Of a stretch of DNA of 64,000 nt, positions 1 through 10,500 are shown piece by piece. Source of the stretch: Eutreptiella sp. 'Long Island Sound 2002' (lineage: Eukaryota > Euglenozoa > Euglenophyceae > Eutreptiales > Eutreptiaceae); NCBI GenBank assembly GCA_964036045.1, contig OZ038387.1, positions 16,577,420 through 16,641,419 on the forward strand, read 5' to 3'. Below the pieces are notes generated by a model that ran no database searches, was not told where the DNA came from, and worked only from the letters and a program-made list of their open reading frames with translations. The translations under genes and the position numbers were made by a program. Within the stretch, counting starts at the first letter, position 1; each line of letters begins with the position of its first letter.

Positions 1-397
1 TCACGGCATCGAATCTTTATTTTCCCTCTCCTGTCCTTCACATTCAACATCTAAAGCCAAAGACCCAGGACCCGAATCAATTGGGATAATGGACTCTCAT
101 GGCAAGTCATCTCTGATGGAGGCCTCGCTATGGAGGTACGTGTTCCGATTACCGGCCCCCTGCAGCCTGTAAAGTGCTCGCAACAAGACGGAGATTGCCT
201 CAGAGTGCAGCCCGTTTCTACATAGGCTGGGGTGGATTTGGGATAGCGGCAGGTCAAACAACGGTCACGTGGGGCCGCCGTGCAGACAGGGCCGTGCTTG
301 CGCACGACGGAGGGGCGGGGGGCTGCTTCAGTCCATGGGTTTGGCCGAACACCTCCAACAAGTATTGCCACAGCAGGTCCCACGGGGCGCATCACCA
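1..397. other. 3' flank of the AAA+ gene, no gene seen
   Basis: Open frames here are short and show no recognisable domain. The stretch follows the minus-strand stop codon at 398-400, so it is most simply the 3' untranslated and downstream region of the AAA+ gene. The window edge cuts off anything beyond it. Confidence 0.4.
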
Positions 398-3300
398 CTA
401 ATCAAAGCCTTCGCCTTGGCTGCAACCCCACTGCACAGGTCCCGACTTCAGCCGGTGGGCGATCAGGACGAGCAGCACGAACAGCAGAATCGCAGTGCCC
501 TGCTCCCCCAGCACCTTCTTCAACGCCCCCAGCACCGGCAGCAGCCACCACGACAGACGTCCCCACGCCATCCAAATGCCAAAGCCCATCGCCAGCACGC
601 CCATCATCAGCAGCTCCGTGGGCACGAGCCATGTCATCACCCACACGAGGAAGCAGCTGGTGAAGAGCAGCACCAGCACCGACATCTGCAACGCCTTCAC
701 GGTCTCGAGCAACGACGCAATCTCCCGGTCCTTGTCCGCGACGGTGGCCTGCAGCGCCTCATTCTCCGCCTGGGCCTGGGCCAACTGCTGCCGCAGCTGC
801 TCGGTCTCCGCCTCCGACTGCAGCGCGCGCTGCTGCAGGGCCAAGATTTCGCGTTCCTTGTGGATCAGCGCCATCTCCCGCTCCGGCTCCGTCTCCCGGC
901 GCCACTCCGCCTCCGAGGCCCCGCCGCTCGGAGCAGTGTCCTGCGCACTGGTCTCCGGTGGCGCGGGGGCGGGGGGGCGCGGTGGGGGCGTCGGGGGGTT
1001 ATCTCCGACCGGCGCCACGGCACTGGGCAGCGAGGGGGCGGTACCGGGCACCAGCCCCAAAACCGCCGCCAGAAGCGCCTGCGGATCGTCGGGGCACGCC
1101 GCCGTGTCCGAGAGCAGCTCCGCGGGCAGAGCCGAGCGGAGGATGCGCGGCGGGGCCTTCACTCGCTGGACGGCTTCCGCCAGAGGCTCGGCCCGCAGTT
1201 GGGAGGCCGAGACCGTCAGCAGAAAGTAGCGCGACTCGTGCCCGTCGTTCATGGCCGCGTTGAGGGCGTCGGCGCAGCTGGTCACGACCTTTTGGCCGTG
1301 GAACTGGTCGAAGTTGTCGGCGAAGAACTTGACCACCGTCTGCGTCCACTGCACGAGGGGCCCCGTCGCGGTGACCAAGTGCCGGGCCCACCGCTGCAGC
1401 TCCAGCGTGACCGCCCTCTCGCACTCCGCCCGCGTGTACGGCGTGAAGACGAAGAGGTTGGCGGTCGACCGGTTGAGGAACGGGGCCGTGTAGGTCTGCT
1501 GCAGCGTGTGGACGATGCGCTGCCACCAGGCCGACTCCAGCTCCCGGCGCTGCTCTGCGGTCGTCCTGGACGCGGTGTACTCCTTTGCGTCCTTCTTGAT
1601 GACGTCCGCTCCGATATTGGACGTGATAATGAAGATGGCCTGTGGGTAGTGTAAAATAGACTCAACCCACAGAAACGTGGCGTGCAACAGGCACCAGTAT
1701 TCTTTCAGGAGCGGCTGCACGGCGTCCACCGGGCAAAGGGGGACGATAAAATGCTGAAATTTGCTGCCGAAGGTCGCAGCAGCGATGCAGAATCGCGAAT
1801 TTGAGGCACAAATCTCGACACATTTGCCCACAGCAGACCACAGAATGGGATTGCTCCTGCGTGCGCACCGTGTGCGTACTGTGCAGCCACTGTTCCTCGA
1901 GCTGGGCAGCAGTAGGCGTGGCAGTCCGCCAAAAGGGCACCCCACGATGGTCCACAGCAATCCTGCCATGCCCCTCATCCCACACGGGTCACTGGATACG
2001 TGGTCCCTGTGATGGCCTGGCGTCTTCCGGTCTGTTTGGGGTGCAGAGTGTGAGACCAGCGGTGGCTGTTTCCCCACTGGCGCCAGGGACCGTTGGACTG
2101 TATAAAGCAAGCAAGGATCTACTGTCTAACTTGTAAAGCCCCCCCCTGCCCCCACCGCACCCCACAGCACTGCACAGAGCATCCGGCAAAGACCTGATTG
2201 GTGCGGACCACGCGCCCGTCCTTGGCAGACTGCAGGTACCCGCCGCGCTCGAACGCCGGCAGGAAAACGTTCTCAACCGCCGCCACTGCGGCCTTGTCCA
2301 GCTCGTCCAGCAGAATGACGGCATCCGCGTGCTTCTCCAGCCCGGCAATCAGCGGCCCGCGGCCTTTAATGCCCGTGGGCGGGTCCACCAATGAGTTCAC
2401 GGACTCATTGGTGCGCAGGTTTTGGCAGTTGACGACAACCAGCGTGCCCTCCTCCTGCGGCGATTCACAGGTGCTGTGCACCACCTCGGCAATGAGCCGA
2501 GCCAAGTACGTTTTGCCGTGGCCGCTCGCGCCGGAAAACCACAGCACCAGCGGGCGGTCCGTGGGCAGGAGATTCCGCTGCCGTTGCTCAAAGATGCGAG
2601 TGAGCTGATCGATCAAGTGCCTCTGCCCCACAAACACGTCCGCGATGGAGTCCAACTTGACGCGTGGGGGCGTGGCAGAGCACAGGGCATAATGTGTGGG
2701 GATCTGCCCCACGGCGGTCCACACGTCCAGGGCCTGAAGCTCATTGTACCACAAATCCTGCATCACGTCGTTGTTGGGGGTCTGCTTCATGACTTCCAGG
2801 GCGTCCACGTAAGACTCCTGAAGGTAGTGGGTGTCGGCTGTGACATGGAACAGCTTGAGGGTGCAGAGCCCTTTGGTGATGTGCATCAGGAAGTGGTGCA
2901 GGAAGTGCATGTCGTTGCCGGAGCTATCCTCCCGGAGGATGGCTTGTGACAGCTGCACTGCCGATTCCAGAAGGTCCCGGTCGCCCCCTCGGCGATGCCC
3001 CTTGAACATAAACACAAACGCGTTGATGAGGGTGTTGTACTGCGCCGCCAATTGGGCCTCCTCAAAGGCCTCGAAGGCCTCCTCCAGCCACGCGTTGGCC
3101 TTCATGACCTCCTTCCCCTGACTCCCTGACAGCCCTCCGTGCAGGAGAAACACCACAAAGGCCTGCTCGATCAGCAGCCCGACCCGCATGATTTGCAGTT
3201 CTCGACGGTCCTCGGACGCCCCATCACACGACCCCATTTTGTCGCTGATTTGGGACATGTGCCTGTCCACAAAATTCAGGAAGTCGTCCAGGGCCCCCTG

Positions 3301-3429
3301 GGCAAACAGCACCATTCCCTTCATCGTGACATCGGAAGCCTTCCCATCGTCCAGGATTTCAAGCAGCTCCCCAAAGCGCGCCTCCTCAAACAACCGTTGC
3401 TTCTTTGTGGAGGCAGTGGTGTTCCCCAT
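398..3429 (-). CDS. Clp/Hsp100-type AAA+ ATPase with C-terminal coiled coil and membrane segments
   Basis: Two exons, 3429-2194 and 1639-398, joined in phase 0 (CAG|GTC ... CAG|GCC), give 825 residues. Residues 1-260 are mostly helical, with no recognised family. The AAA+ core has a VGQ-type entry motif (267-269), Walker A GASGHGKT (300-307), Walker B ILLDELD (372-378), a Clp-type sensor 1 IIITSN-like segment split exactly at the intron (413-420), and FLNR (466-469), the arginine-finger position of Hsp100/ClpB D2 domains. A proline-rich linker (about 610-650) leads to a charged coiled coil (about 657-730). Hydrophobic stretches follow at about 731-751, 753-770, 775-790 and 793-806. The chosen start is the first Met with the MGNTTAST end, which fits an N-myristoylation consensus; this is inference. 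There is only one AAA domain, so it is not a canonical ClpB. A role in membrane-tethered protein unfolding or remodelling is inferred. The C-terminal half is markedly GC-rich. Confidence 0.85.
1640..2193 (-). other. Intron of the AAA+ gene
   Basis: A 554-base intron with donor CAG|GTCTTT and acceptor CCCACAG|GCC on the minus strand. It is placed where the Walker B-to-sensor 1 linker resumes in frame. Removing it restores the DGR...NQAIFIITSN Clp signature. Nothing else is recognised inside it. Confidence 0.8.
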
Positions 3430-4209
3430 AGAATTGTTGGGCCAGACACCGCCAGAATGCAGCACTGGGTCCGAACAGAAACTGCAGAGTGTAAAGGCTG
3501 GAACAGCACCGGGGCAGTAAATTAATAACATTCCAAGCTGGGCTTTCGTGCACAGTCAGAGCAAAGCGAGCAAGAGACCAGATGCTCCACAATCCTGTGA
3601 TCCATGATTTTGTGTTTGCGTGCATTGGTATTGGTCGCTTCTCTCGTGATGCTGCATTTATTTTCAGTCTGCTTGTCATTTACGATCAGGAACACAACAA
3701 CAGTGCAGATTGTCTGCTCACACTGCCTATACTAACTTGACCAGGATTGCCCAAAGAGCACATTTGGACACAAGGTGTGCCATCTGACACAAAAAAAAGA
3801 CAAAGAAAAGGGAGACAAATGAACTCACAATGAACAACAGCCTGTCGCAGTGCCTGAGCCTGTGCTTGTGTATGCATTGCTCTAACTGAAGGGCCATGAA
3901 GCAACGGATACTTAGCTACCGAACGCCCCGGTGTCACACGTGACCGGCTATAGCTCAATCAGTTCTGCTGCACTGCAGCACTTCCAAACTAGTACTGGAT
4001 GTTGCCTTGAGTTCACCTGAGAGCCATCAAATGTTTCGTAGTCTGGCTTGGGTCAGCCCATCCCCCTCCCTCGGAACCCGGTTACAAGCCGCTTACTCCG
4101 CGGCTCCACCGAAATGCTATTCCCATATAGTTGCCACCGGTCCCAGAGCATTGACCAAAGGTCTACATTTGCCAGTGGCCCCCTCGACCCCACCCAGCCT
4201 TGTTTCTGC
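3430..4209. other. Intergenic region 5' of the AAA+ gene
   Basis: It holds the presumed promoter and 5' leader of the minus-strand AAA+ gene. No gene is visible. At 3891-3990 lies the most diverged of three copies of a dispersed repeat that starts GGCCATGARGCAACGGA and ends near CTGCACTGCAGC; the better copies are at 6351 and 25119. Confidence 0.4.
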
Positions 4210-4217
4210 CACTTGCC

Positions 4218-4451
4218 CAGGCCTTTGCTTAGTGATACTGGGGGGGGGGGGTGTCAAATTGGCCCCCCGGGATTTTGGCTGACCCACCCACCCACCCACA
4301 TCAGAAAATTTTTCGTCAGGAAAAAAATGAAAGTTTATCAAAGGGGCCCGAACTTGGAGGTCGATTTTAGGTACACAAACTTTTTTTTGGCCTCTGACCC
4401 ACCCACCCCCCCCCCCGGTATAGTATCAACCAGCCACTAAGCAAAGGCCTG
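4218..4451. mobile_element. hAT-like MITE, complete with TIRs and 8-bp target duplication
   Basis: The element is 234 bp. Left end caggcctttgcttagtg (4218-4234) and right end cactaagcaaaggcctg (4435-4451) are a perfect 17-bp inverted repeat. The flanking octamer cacttgcc occurs at 4210-4217 and again at 4452-4459, a perfect 8-bp target-site duplication. An 8-bp duplication together with ends beginning CAGG is characteristic of hAT-superfamily transposons. The interior has poly-G/poly-C tracts, two GACCCACCCACC blocks and no coding capacity, so this is a non-autonomous element. The perfect ends suggest recent insertion. Confidence 0.9.
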
Positions 4452-4459
4452 CACTTGCC

Positions 4460-6218
4460 ACACTTACCCTTCAGTGACAGGTATAACAGTTCACTGTCTG
4501 TGACAATATGTAGTTTAACTCCCGGATTTTCCCCCTCCAATGCACACAGCGCCACCCTCAACTCTGCGCATGTGATACTCTTTGCGCCCCCACCACTAGT
4601 CTACCCCACAGTGCTTTGCGAACAAAGTCCACAACCACACTTGGGCCACCCATGTTAGCAAACCCGGCCTAGGTCTGCTCATTCTGCCGAGCCTCCGGCA
4701 GTGGTAGTGGCTGAAAATAATGTAACAACTTGTACGAAGTGGGCAACTTTACCCGCCCTAACAGTAAATTCTGCAGCCTTGACGCCACCACCTGTAGCAA
4801 CAGCCGCCGATACAGCCCCCCCCCCCCGACACGGGGGGGGGTTTCCATTGTTGGCAGCCGCCTGAGGGGGAGTGTTGGCGCAGCATGTGCCCGGCGCTCT
4901 ACTTTGTTACCAGGTATCCCGACTTTAGCTTCAGCTTTACCCTGAATCAACCGCAAACCCTTTCCGAACCAGCACACAACATAAGACCAAAGCTGTGAAT
5001 TCCACTTCCTCAACACACGTGACATATGTTGTGCCAAGTAAACAGTTTTGTCCACGGTATGTGTCAATACACCCAGCACTATAATAACAATAATTTTTAT
5101 TACATTCACCACTGTGTGCCAGCAGGAACAAATTGTGCTGGTCAGGGGCAGTTTGACCCAAAAAGATGCCTAGCAGGAGCCCGGCGCACCAACGTTCCCC
5201 CTTTGTAACCACTGCCACCCTCGGATCTCCAAACCAGAGAGCAATCAAAGTGGCTACATAACCCCTGCCTTCTCGGGGGTCCTGAGGGGGTAGGAATCAC
5301 AAAAGCTGCTTATGCCATTCATTATTGGTCAGAGCATTTTGGCAAAAAAAGATGCCCAGCACATGTGCATCAACTTTCCCTTTAATTTTTCCCGCGATGA
5401 AACTCGAGTCCCCCCATTGAAATTCGAATCTGCCTATGGAATTGTGTCCAAACTTGTCACACAGACCTTTACGAGGGGGGGGGGCACTGTAGAAACCAAA
5501 TCCCCCCCATGGAATCCAAATCCACCCTATGAAAATCCAAGGGGGAATGTTTGCTTGGCGCGCTACCTTTGTATTAAGTATCTTATCTCTAGCCCCAAGT
5601 TTATCCTCACTTTGGGAAGTCCCCCAAGTAGACCACACTAGACTGCAAACCTTCTCTACAAGGCACCTTGTGTAAGCCGAAATATACAACACAAAATGTC
5701 ACTCCCACCACTTCCAACCACAACCCTTGCCATCGTCATAAACTGGGTGCAAAGGATGGGCCAAATTCTTAGACACGGCGAGAAGGTACTCCAAATTGCT
5801 TGGTGAGGTGGGGGCAAAAACAGGCACGAGTGGGGAATGGTAAAAAAAAGATGCCCGGTGCGCACCCGTCGCGCTAACGCTCCCCCCAAACATGCTAGAC
5901 ACACCGTAACGCAAGGGTATGGCACCTTACAAACCAATACCTCCCTATGAAATTGTAATCCACCCGATTAAATCCAAATCCTCCCAATGAAATTCAAGTC
6001 CACCCTGTCCAAACATACACACTAAAAAGGGGGGGGTTATGGCCCCCCCTGTGAAATTCAAATCCCCCCAACAAAATTCGAATCTGCCCGGTGAAATTCG
6101 AATCCAGCCCCTTGTAACCCCCCCCCCCAAATGTCAGGCTGGTCCCCTCCATGGGGGGTGGGTGGGGGGGATTGCACCACACAATGGTAGCACTAAAATT
6201 GCAGCAGTTCCAATATTA
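4460..6218. other. Repeat-rich intergenic DNA
   Basis: No gene is recognised. The stretch from about 4880 (GCCCGGCGCTCTACTTTGTTACC) recurs in diverged form near 5555-5660 and 5850-5900, so part of the region is an old internal duplication. At 5225-5300 there is one unit resembling the minisatellite at 22825-23075 (GAGCAATCAAA, then CCCCTGCCTTCTCGGGG). Long poly-C and poly-G runs interrupt the sequence. Confidence 0.4.
5395..6115. repeat. Interspersed ~20-bp minisatellite (CCCAATGAAATTCRAATCCA)
   Basis: Diverged units of about 20 bp close to CCCAATGAAATTCAAATCCA occur in clusters at roughly 5395-5440, 5495-5540, 5936-6010 and 6043-6115. Units differ by substitutions, for example GAAATTCGAATCTGCC and GAAATTCGAATCCAGC. 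The clusters are separated by non-repeat sequence and poly-G runs. Confidence 0.65.
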
Positions 6219-6305
6219 CCCAAAGAAAGTTTTTCTTCGGCGTCTTAGGTGCCTGGAATTTCCTGTGCTTTTTTGTCAAAGTGACCGCCCCCCCTATGGG
6301 GGGGG
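6219..6305 (+). repeat. Dispersed TTCTTCGGCG...GTGACCG repeat, copy 1
   Basis: It contains TTTTTCTTCGGCGTCTTAGG, a GGAATTTCCTGTG stretch, then AAGTGACCGCCCCCCCT and a G run. The same order (TTTTCTTCGGCGCCTTTGG, TGATTTCCTATTG, AAGTGACGGTTCCCCCCC, G run) is at about 30193-30290. A reverse-oriented fragment is at 56566-56625. Confidence 0.6.
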
Positions 6306-6350
6306 ATTGCAAAGGGGGGGACTACCAGGGGGCCATACGCAAATTACAAA

Positions 6351-6560
6351 GGCCATGAGGCAACGGATATTGGGCTCGCATACGCCCCTGTGTCACAAGC
6401 GCATGGTCATCACCACTCAATTCAATGTTTCGCCTTGCTGCACTGCAGCGCAGACCAGTTTGGTGCCACTCCACGTGGCTTTTGAATATGCTTTGGCTGT
6501 CTGGGCATCTGGGTCAGCTCGCTCCCACCACCCTGCCACAGCGCCGGTTAGTCTCTAACC
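6351..6560. repeat. Dispersed 210-bp repeat (GGCCATGAGG family), copy 2
   Basis: It aligns end to end with 25119-25334. Both start GGCCATGAGGCAACGGA and share GGGCTCGCATACGCCCC, GCGCATGGTCAT, CTGCACTGCAGCG and GACCAGTT, and both end GCCGGTTAGTCTCTAACC. On the minus strand, the TGCGAGCCCAG segment loosely resembles an RNA polymerase III B box, so a SINE origin is possible but not shown. Confidence 0.75.
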
Positions 6561-6770
6561 TCTCGCTCTGCGGGTCTCTCTCTCACTGACCTTTCGCTCT
6601 GCGGGCCTCTCTCTCTCTGTGTTTCGTCCTCTTCACCCTCCCAAGGGGGTTTGTCTTGCTCCTCACCCTCCCAAGGGGGTTTCTCTTCCTCTTCGCCCTC
6701 CCCACCGGTTTCTCTCTGTCCCTCTCTTCCCTGTGTCTCTGCCTCGTCTTACCCCCCCCCTCTGCTTGCC
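6561..6770. repeat. CT-rich low-complexity tract with tandem ~32-bp units
   Basis: The plus strand is almost all pyrimidine. It contains near-duplicates of CACCCTCCCAAGGGGGTTT (about 6638 and 6666), with a third diverged copy, plus runs of CTCT. The opposite strand is open only because it encodes Arg/Lys/Glu-rich low complexity; it is not called as a gene. Confidence 0.6.
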
Positions 6771-6778
6771 GGTACAAC

Positions 6779-7534
6779 TCAGGCATACCGCCGTTCGCAT
6801 GGCGGCGTGCTCAGCAACGTGTAAAGGAACCGTACAGCATCCCCTGTGACCGGGTTTGCTTGCCTAAAGAGTGTTTTCTGAAACACCCTTATCGAATCAG
6901 CTCGACCCGTCAACCACACGTGCAAGCAATCTCCATTCCTACTCACTGAGGATGGCACCGCCCTGTGGCCCTCTGCCGTTGGACAATGGAGGATCGCCTC
7001 CCATTGAAACGGGTGCCACTTGCCAGCACTCTTGGGCCGCCACTCAATCTGTATATTTGTCAGGGCCCGAGTCTTCAGGGTCCAGTTGATTTGGACCATC
7101 ACCGAGTAGAGTTCCTGGTTGTTCATCAGCAATGGTTCCCCGTGGTTGTCCACAATTTCACAGTGCATCCTTGTGCTGTGAGGTTGATCCAGTCGAAGCC
7201 AGATTTGCTGGTTCCGTGCCCAGGCCATAGTGTCCAGCTCCGAGTTGATAATCCTCAACCCCTCCTCCGCTATGGCGTCTAGCTGGTTCAGTGCTTGTAC
7301 TTTGAGACGTTGTCGTGCTTGCTGGGGCTTGATTTTCTTTGGAGCCGGGTTGACTTGTGTGTATGGGCCGTGTCGATACTGCGGCTTCCACCACCTCTCC
7401 CGTGTCTCCCGTGGCTTTCGTGGCGGCATCACGCCGGCGGGGTCCTCCGCAACAGGACGCGGAGTTTGAGACTGCACACAGCTGTTGCTTGGATTGTGTT
7501 GTTGCCGTGTTTCGCGACAGGACGCGGGGCTCAC
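6779..7534 (-). CDS. Unrecognised single-exon ORF, basic N terminus
   Basis: An uninterrupted 251-codon frame; a second in-frame Met (MPPRKPRETRERWWK) lies 35 residues in. From there a strongly basic, proline-containing stretch of about 50 residues precedes a mixed helical and beta-like region containing AEEGLRIINSELD, WARNQQIWLRL and NWTLKTRALTNIQIEW. No domain, signal peptide or membrane segment is recognised. A basic arm followed by a compact domain is seen in nucleic-acid-binding proteins such as transposon ORF1 or capsid proteins, but this is only a resemblance. It sits between repeat copies with G-runs on both sides (6308, 7608), which suggests an element-borne gene. It could also be a chance open frame, although its residue mix is ordinary for a protein. 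Confidence 0.4.
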   Translation of the reverse strand: MSPASCRETRQQHNPSNSCVQSQTPRPVAEDPAGVMPPRKPRETRERWWKPQYRHGPYTQVNPAPKKIKPQQARQRLKVQALNQLDAIAEEGLRIINSELDTMAWARNQQIWLRLDQPHSTRMHCEIVDNHGEPLLMNNQELYSVMVQINWTLKTRALTNIQIEWRPKSAGKWHPFQWEAILHCPTAEGHRAVPSSVSRNGDCLHVWLTGRADSIRVFQKTLFRQANPVTGDAVRFLYTLLSTPPCERRYA

Positions 7535-10500
7535 GTCAACACTTTCCTCTGCGCCAAGACGCGAGATTTGAGCGTTCAGGCATTTGTAGTTACGAAACGC
7601 AGATTACAAAGGGGGGGGGGGGTGATTTCATCCCAACATATCAGGCAGATGCAATGTGCCCTTGTACTTTCCCCAAAGAATTAGGAATGTGGCAAAATTC
7701 TGAATCCTGCAATTTTGCCCTCCTACTCTTTCAATTCTTTCCAAGCAGTTCTGCGATAAGAAGCAGCTGCAAAGGCAAGATCCCCACCCCCATACAGCCA
7801 CTCTTTACGCTCTTTGCTGTAAAGGCTCAGCTCAAAATCAATCACGAAATTCAGATGAAATGGAAAGTAGCCCTCGGTGCACAGCCATACGTCCACTAGC
7901 CATAAATCACTTGATTGGCATTTCAGCCTCACATCTTACCACTTGTAGTGCAAGCAGACCCCACCCCTGGTGTACCTTACCTTGAGTGCGCTATACCCCC
8001 GTTGCATGTACCAAAGCCCCCGCCCCCACCCCCCAATGCGCACCACCGTCTCCTAGTGCTCCGCGCACAATAACCTCCTGACACATCTCGTGCATACCAA
8101 CCCCCTTTGTGGCTCATGAAACTGGGTGCACAGAACTGTGCAATTGAGATCCAAAACATTTGTTCTTCCATGTGTCAGGGTCATTTGTGCACTTGCGATG
8201 CGCAGTGTGCTTGGAAATGCACGCTCTTTCGTATAGTCAATATCAATGAAATATGCCTTGATAGAGGACAGGAACATAGGGTTCTGGTGCAGGCTGTTGT
8301 GTCTGGACATATGAGTGGGTGTGGGTCCATGGCATAGATAAAGCCCAAAACAAAACAAGGATGGAGGAATAAGAACTGACCCATTAAAAGGACAGCGCAG
8401 CCGCCAAGGAGGTGGCCGATCTCGACACTATACAGCAAGAAGCCCCCTGCTTTCTGCAGCCTTTGTGTCCACAGAGATGGGGAGTGGACCACGAACGCCA
8501 GGATAAAGCCCGTGCAGCAACGCTGATTTGACAGCATTGTACCCCTGCCGCACTTCTGCCGCCCCGTGCGCTGCACATCCCTGGATCTTTGCGGTCATCA
8601 CTCGCGCACACGAGGTCAAGCAGGGAACAGGTGGATTGCGGCAGGGCGTCATCAGCGCTCAATAAATGAAGCGCACAGTACTGTGGAGCCTCCAACAAGA
8701 TTCTGTGCTGCTTCTTCAAACATAGAGTCGCTTCTTCATGAGCAAGTGATTGCTGAAAGACCCAGGTAGGGGGGGGCGGGGTCATTTAGAGCGCTTGCCA
8801 ACCAATGCCGACCCACCTACCCACCCACATCACAAAAATGGTGCTCCGGATAAAGCAGGTAATTTGCAAAGGGGGCCCATAATTGCAGGCCAACCTGATA
8901 CACACAAACTTTTTCTTGACCTCTGAGCCACGGGGGAGGAGGGTTGCTGCTAGGCACTGGCCTGATTGTGAGATCTTTTGGTGCGAGGACTTGCAACTTG
9001 CCATTCATGTCAAAATCCTGCCTCCTGGGGAGAACTTGAAGGGTTCGAAAGACCCTGAGCGCAATCCTGAGTGGGTCGTACCATCGCCAATATGTTTGTG
9101 GCAAAACGCAGACGTTCTGAGGCCTTGGAGGTGCTTCAAAGTGCATTCGGAGGATCGTTTCACACATCAACTGCAAAACAGCACGTGTCTGACTTCCACA
9201 CATCTCAAATTGGCTCATGCGGGGTCAAAAGATTTGCGAATCTTGCAGGTGAGAGCTATTGAAGCAACAGCTTGATTGAATCGGAAAAGGAGTGTACAGC
9301 ACAAGTAGGCATTAAGGCTAGGCCAAGCAGCGCAACCCACGCATCCCTTCATTGTGGCAACAATTACTGACGGCAGGGCTATTCCGCGGACAAGCCAAGC
9401 TCAGGTTGGGCAGGCCGCGATTGGCTGAGGAGCAAGGGAGCGCAGGGTATGACCGCAATGGTTCATGCCATGCCATTGCAACACACTGGTTTGAACCCTC
9501 CGGATGGGGTCGAGCAAGATGTGGAATGGCATGCTCAGACAGGCTACGAAGTGCTGATGACACGCGCTGTCATCTTCCGTTGAAGATGCGTGTGGCCATC
9601 TCAAAGGACACCCACAACAACGACACACCACATTCCCATCGTGGCAAAAGGCCAGTCTTTGCGTATGGGTGCACAGGGAGAAAGCGCAACGTACTGCGCA
9701 TTAGAGCCGAAGGAATAAACGACCGTACACTTCTTGATCAATGTCTCCCTCTTCAATAATCACTTGCAAACGCACCGAAAGAAGCGCAGACCAAAATAAG
9801 GCCGCAGGAGGACAGTCTAATGCCTGCAATCGGCAAAGAGACAGCCGTCAATCCTTCGCCTTGCGTTTGTGCAGCGCGTGCAGAGAGCAAAATTTGTCAC
9901 CGCACCAGCGCGAACGCCTGGGCCTGCAGCCAGGACAGCACTGGCTCTTCCAAACCTGGCCCTGTCAATGAATCCCAACAAGGACCAGCCTGACCTGGCT
10001 GCAGCAGCAGCAGTGGCAGACGGGCAGAAATGGGGAGTGCACCCCAGTATCAGATCACGGGCATTGTAGGCTGTGTTTGACTTGCTGCCATGTAGCCTGC
10101 TGCAGAAGCCCCGGCAAAGGCAGCCACAGGGTAACGGCGCAGATAGCACGGTATCCTCATGATGCAAGCTTCTGTGCATACAGCCGTAGGCATGGCACGC
10201 ATGACTGTCTTGTGGGTGTGTTCACAAGCAGGCCAGCTCGTGGCCAGGCCCAACCTGACAACACCTGACCTCCAAAGGTATGGAGCCAGGCGACGGGGGA
10301 GGGCAAAACTGCGACGGTTGACCATGACGGAGCGACGAGTCACCTTGCGGGGGTCCGATGCACTGTGCACATACACAAACTTACAACATGCCTTGACACA
10401 ATTCAGATCGAGGCGCTCCCCAATTCGGAAGAAAAAAACTGGGTGACTGTACACCCAGGCATATTCGCGCGGTGACTGACGGCGCCTGGGCGGTGGTCGA

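Noticed and set aside
269-1654. Long plus-strand frame (461 codons) antisense to the AAA+ gene
   Set aside because: It is Gln/Arg/Leu-rich shadow coding opposite the GC-rich coiled-coil exon; the minus strand carries clear AAA+ motifs.
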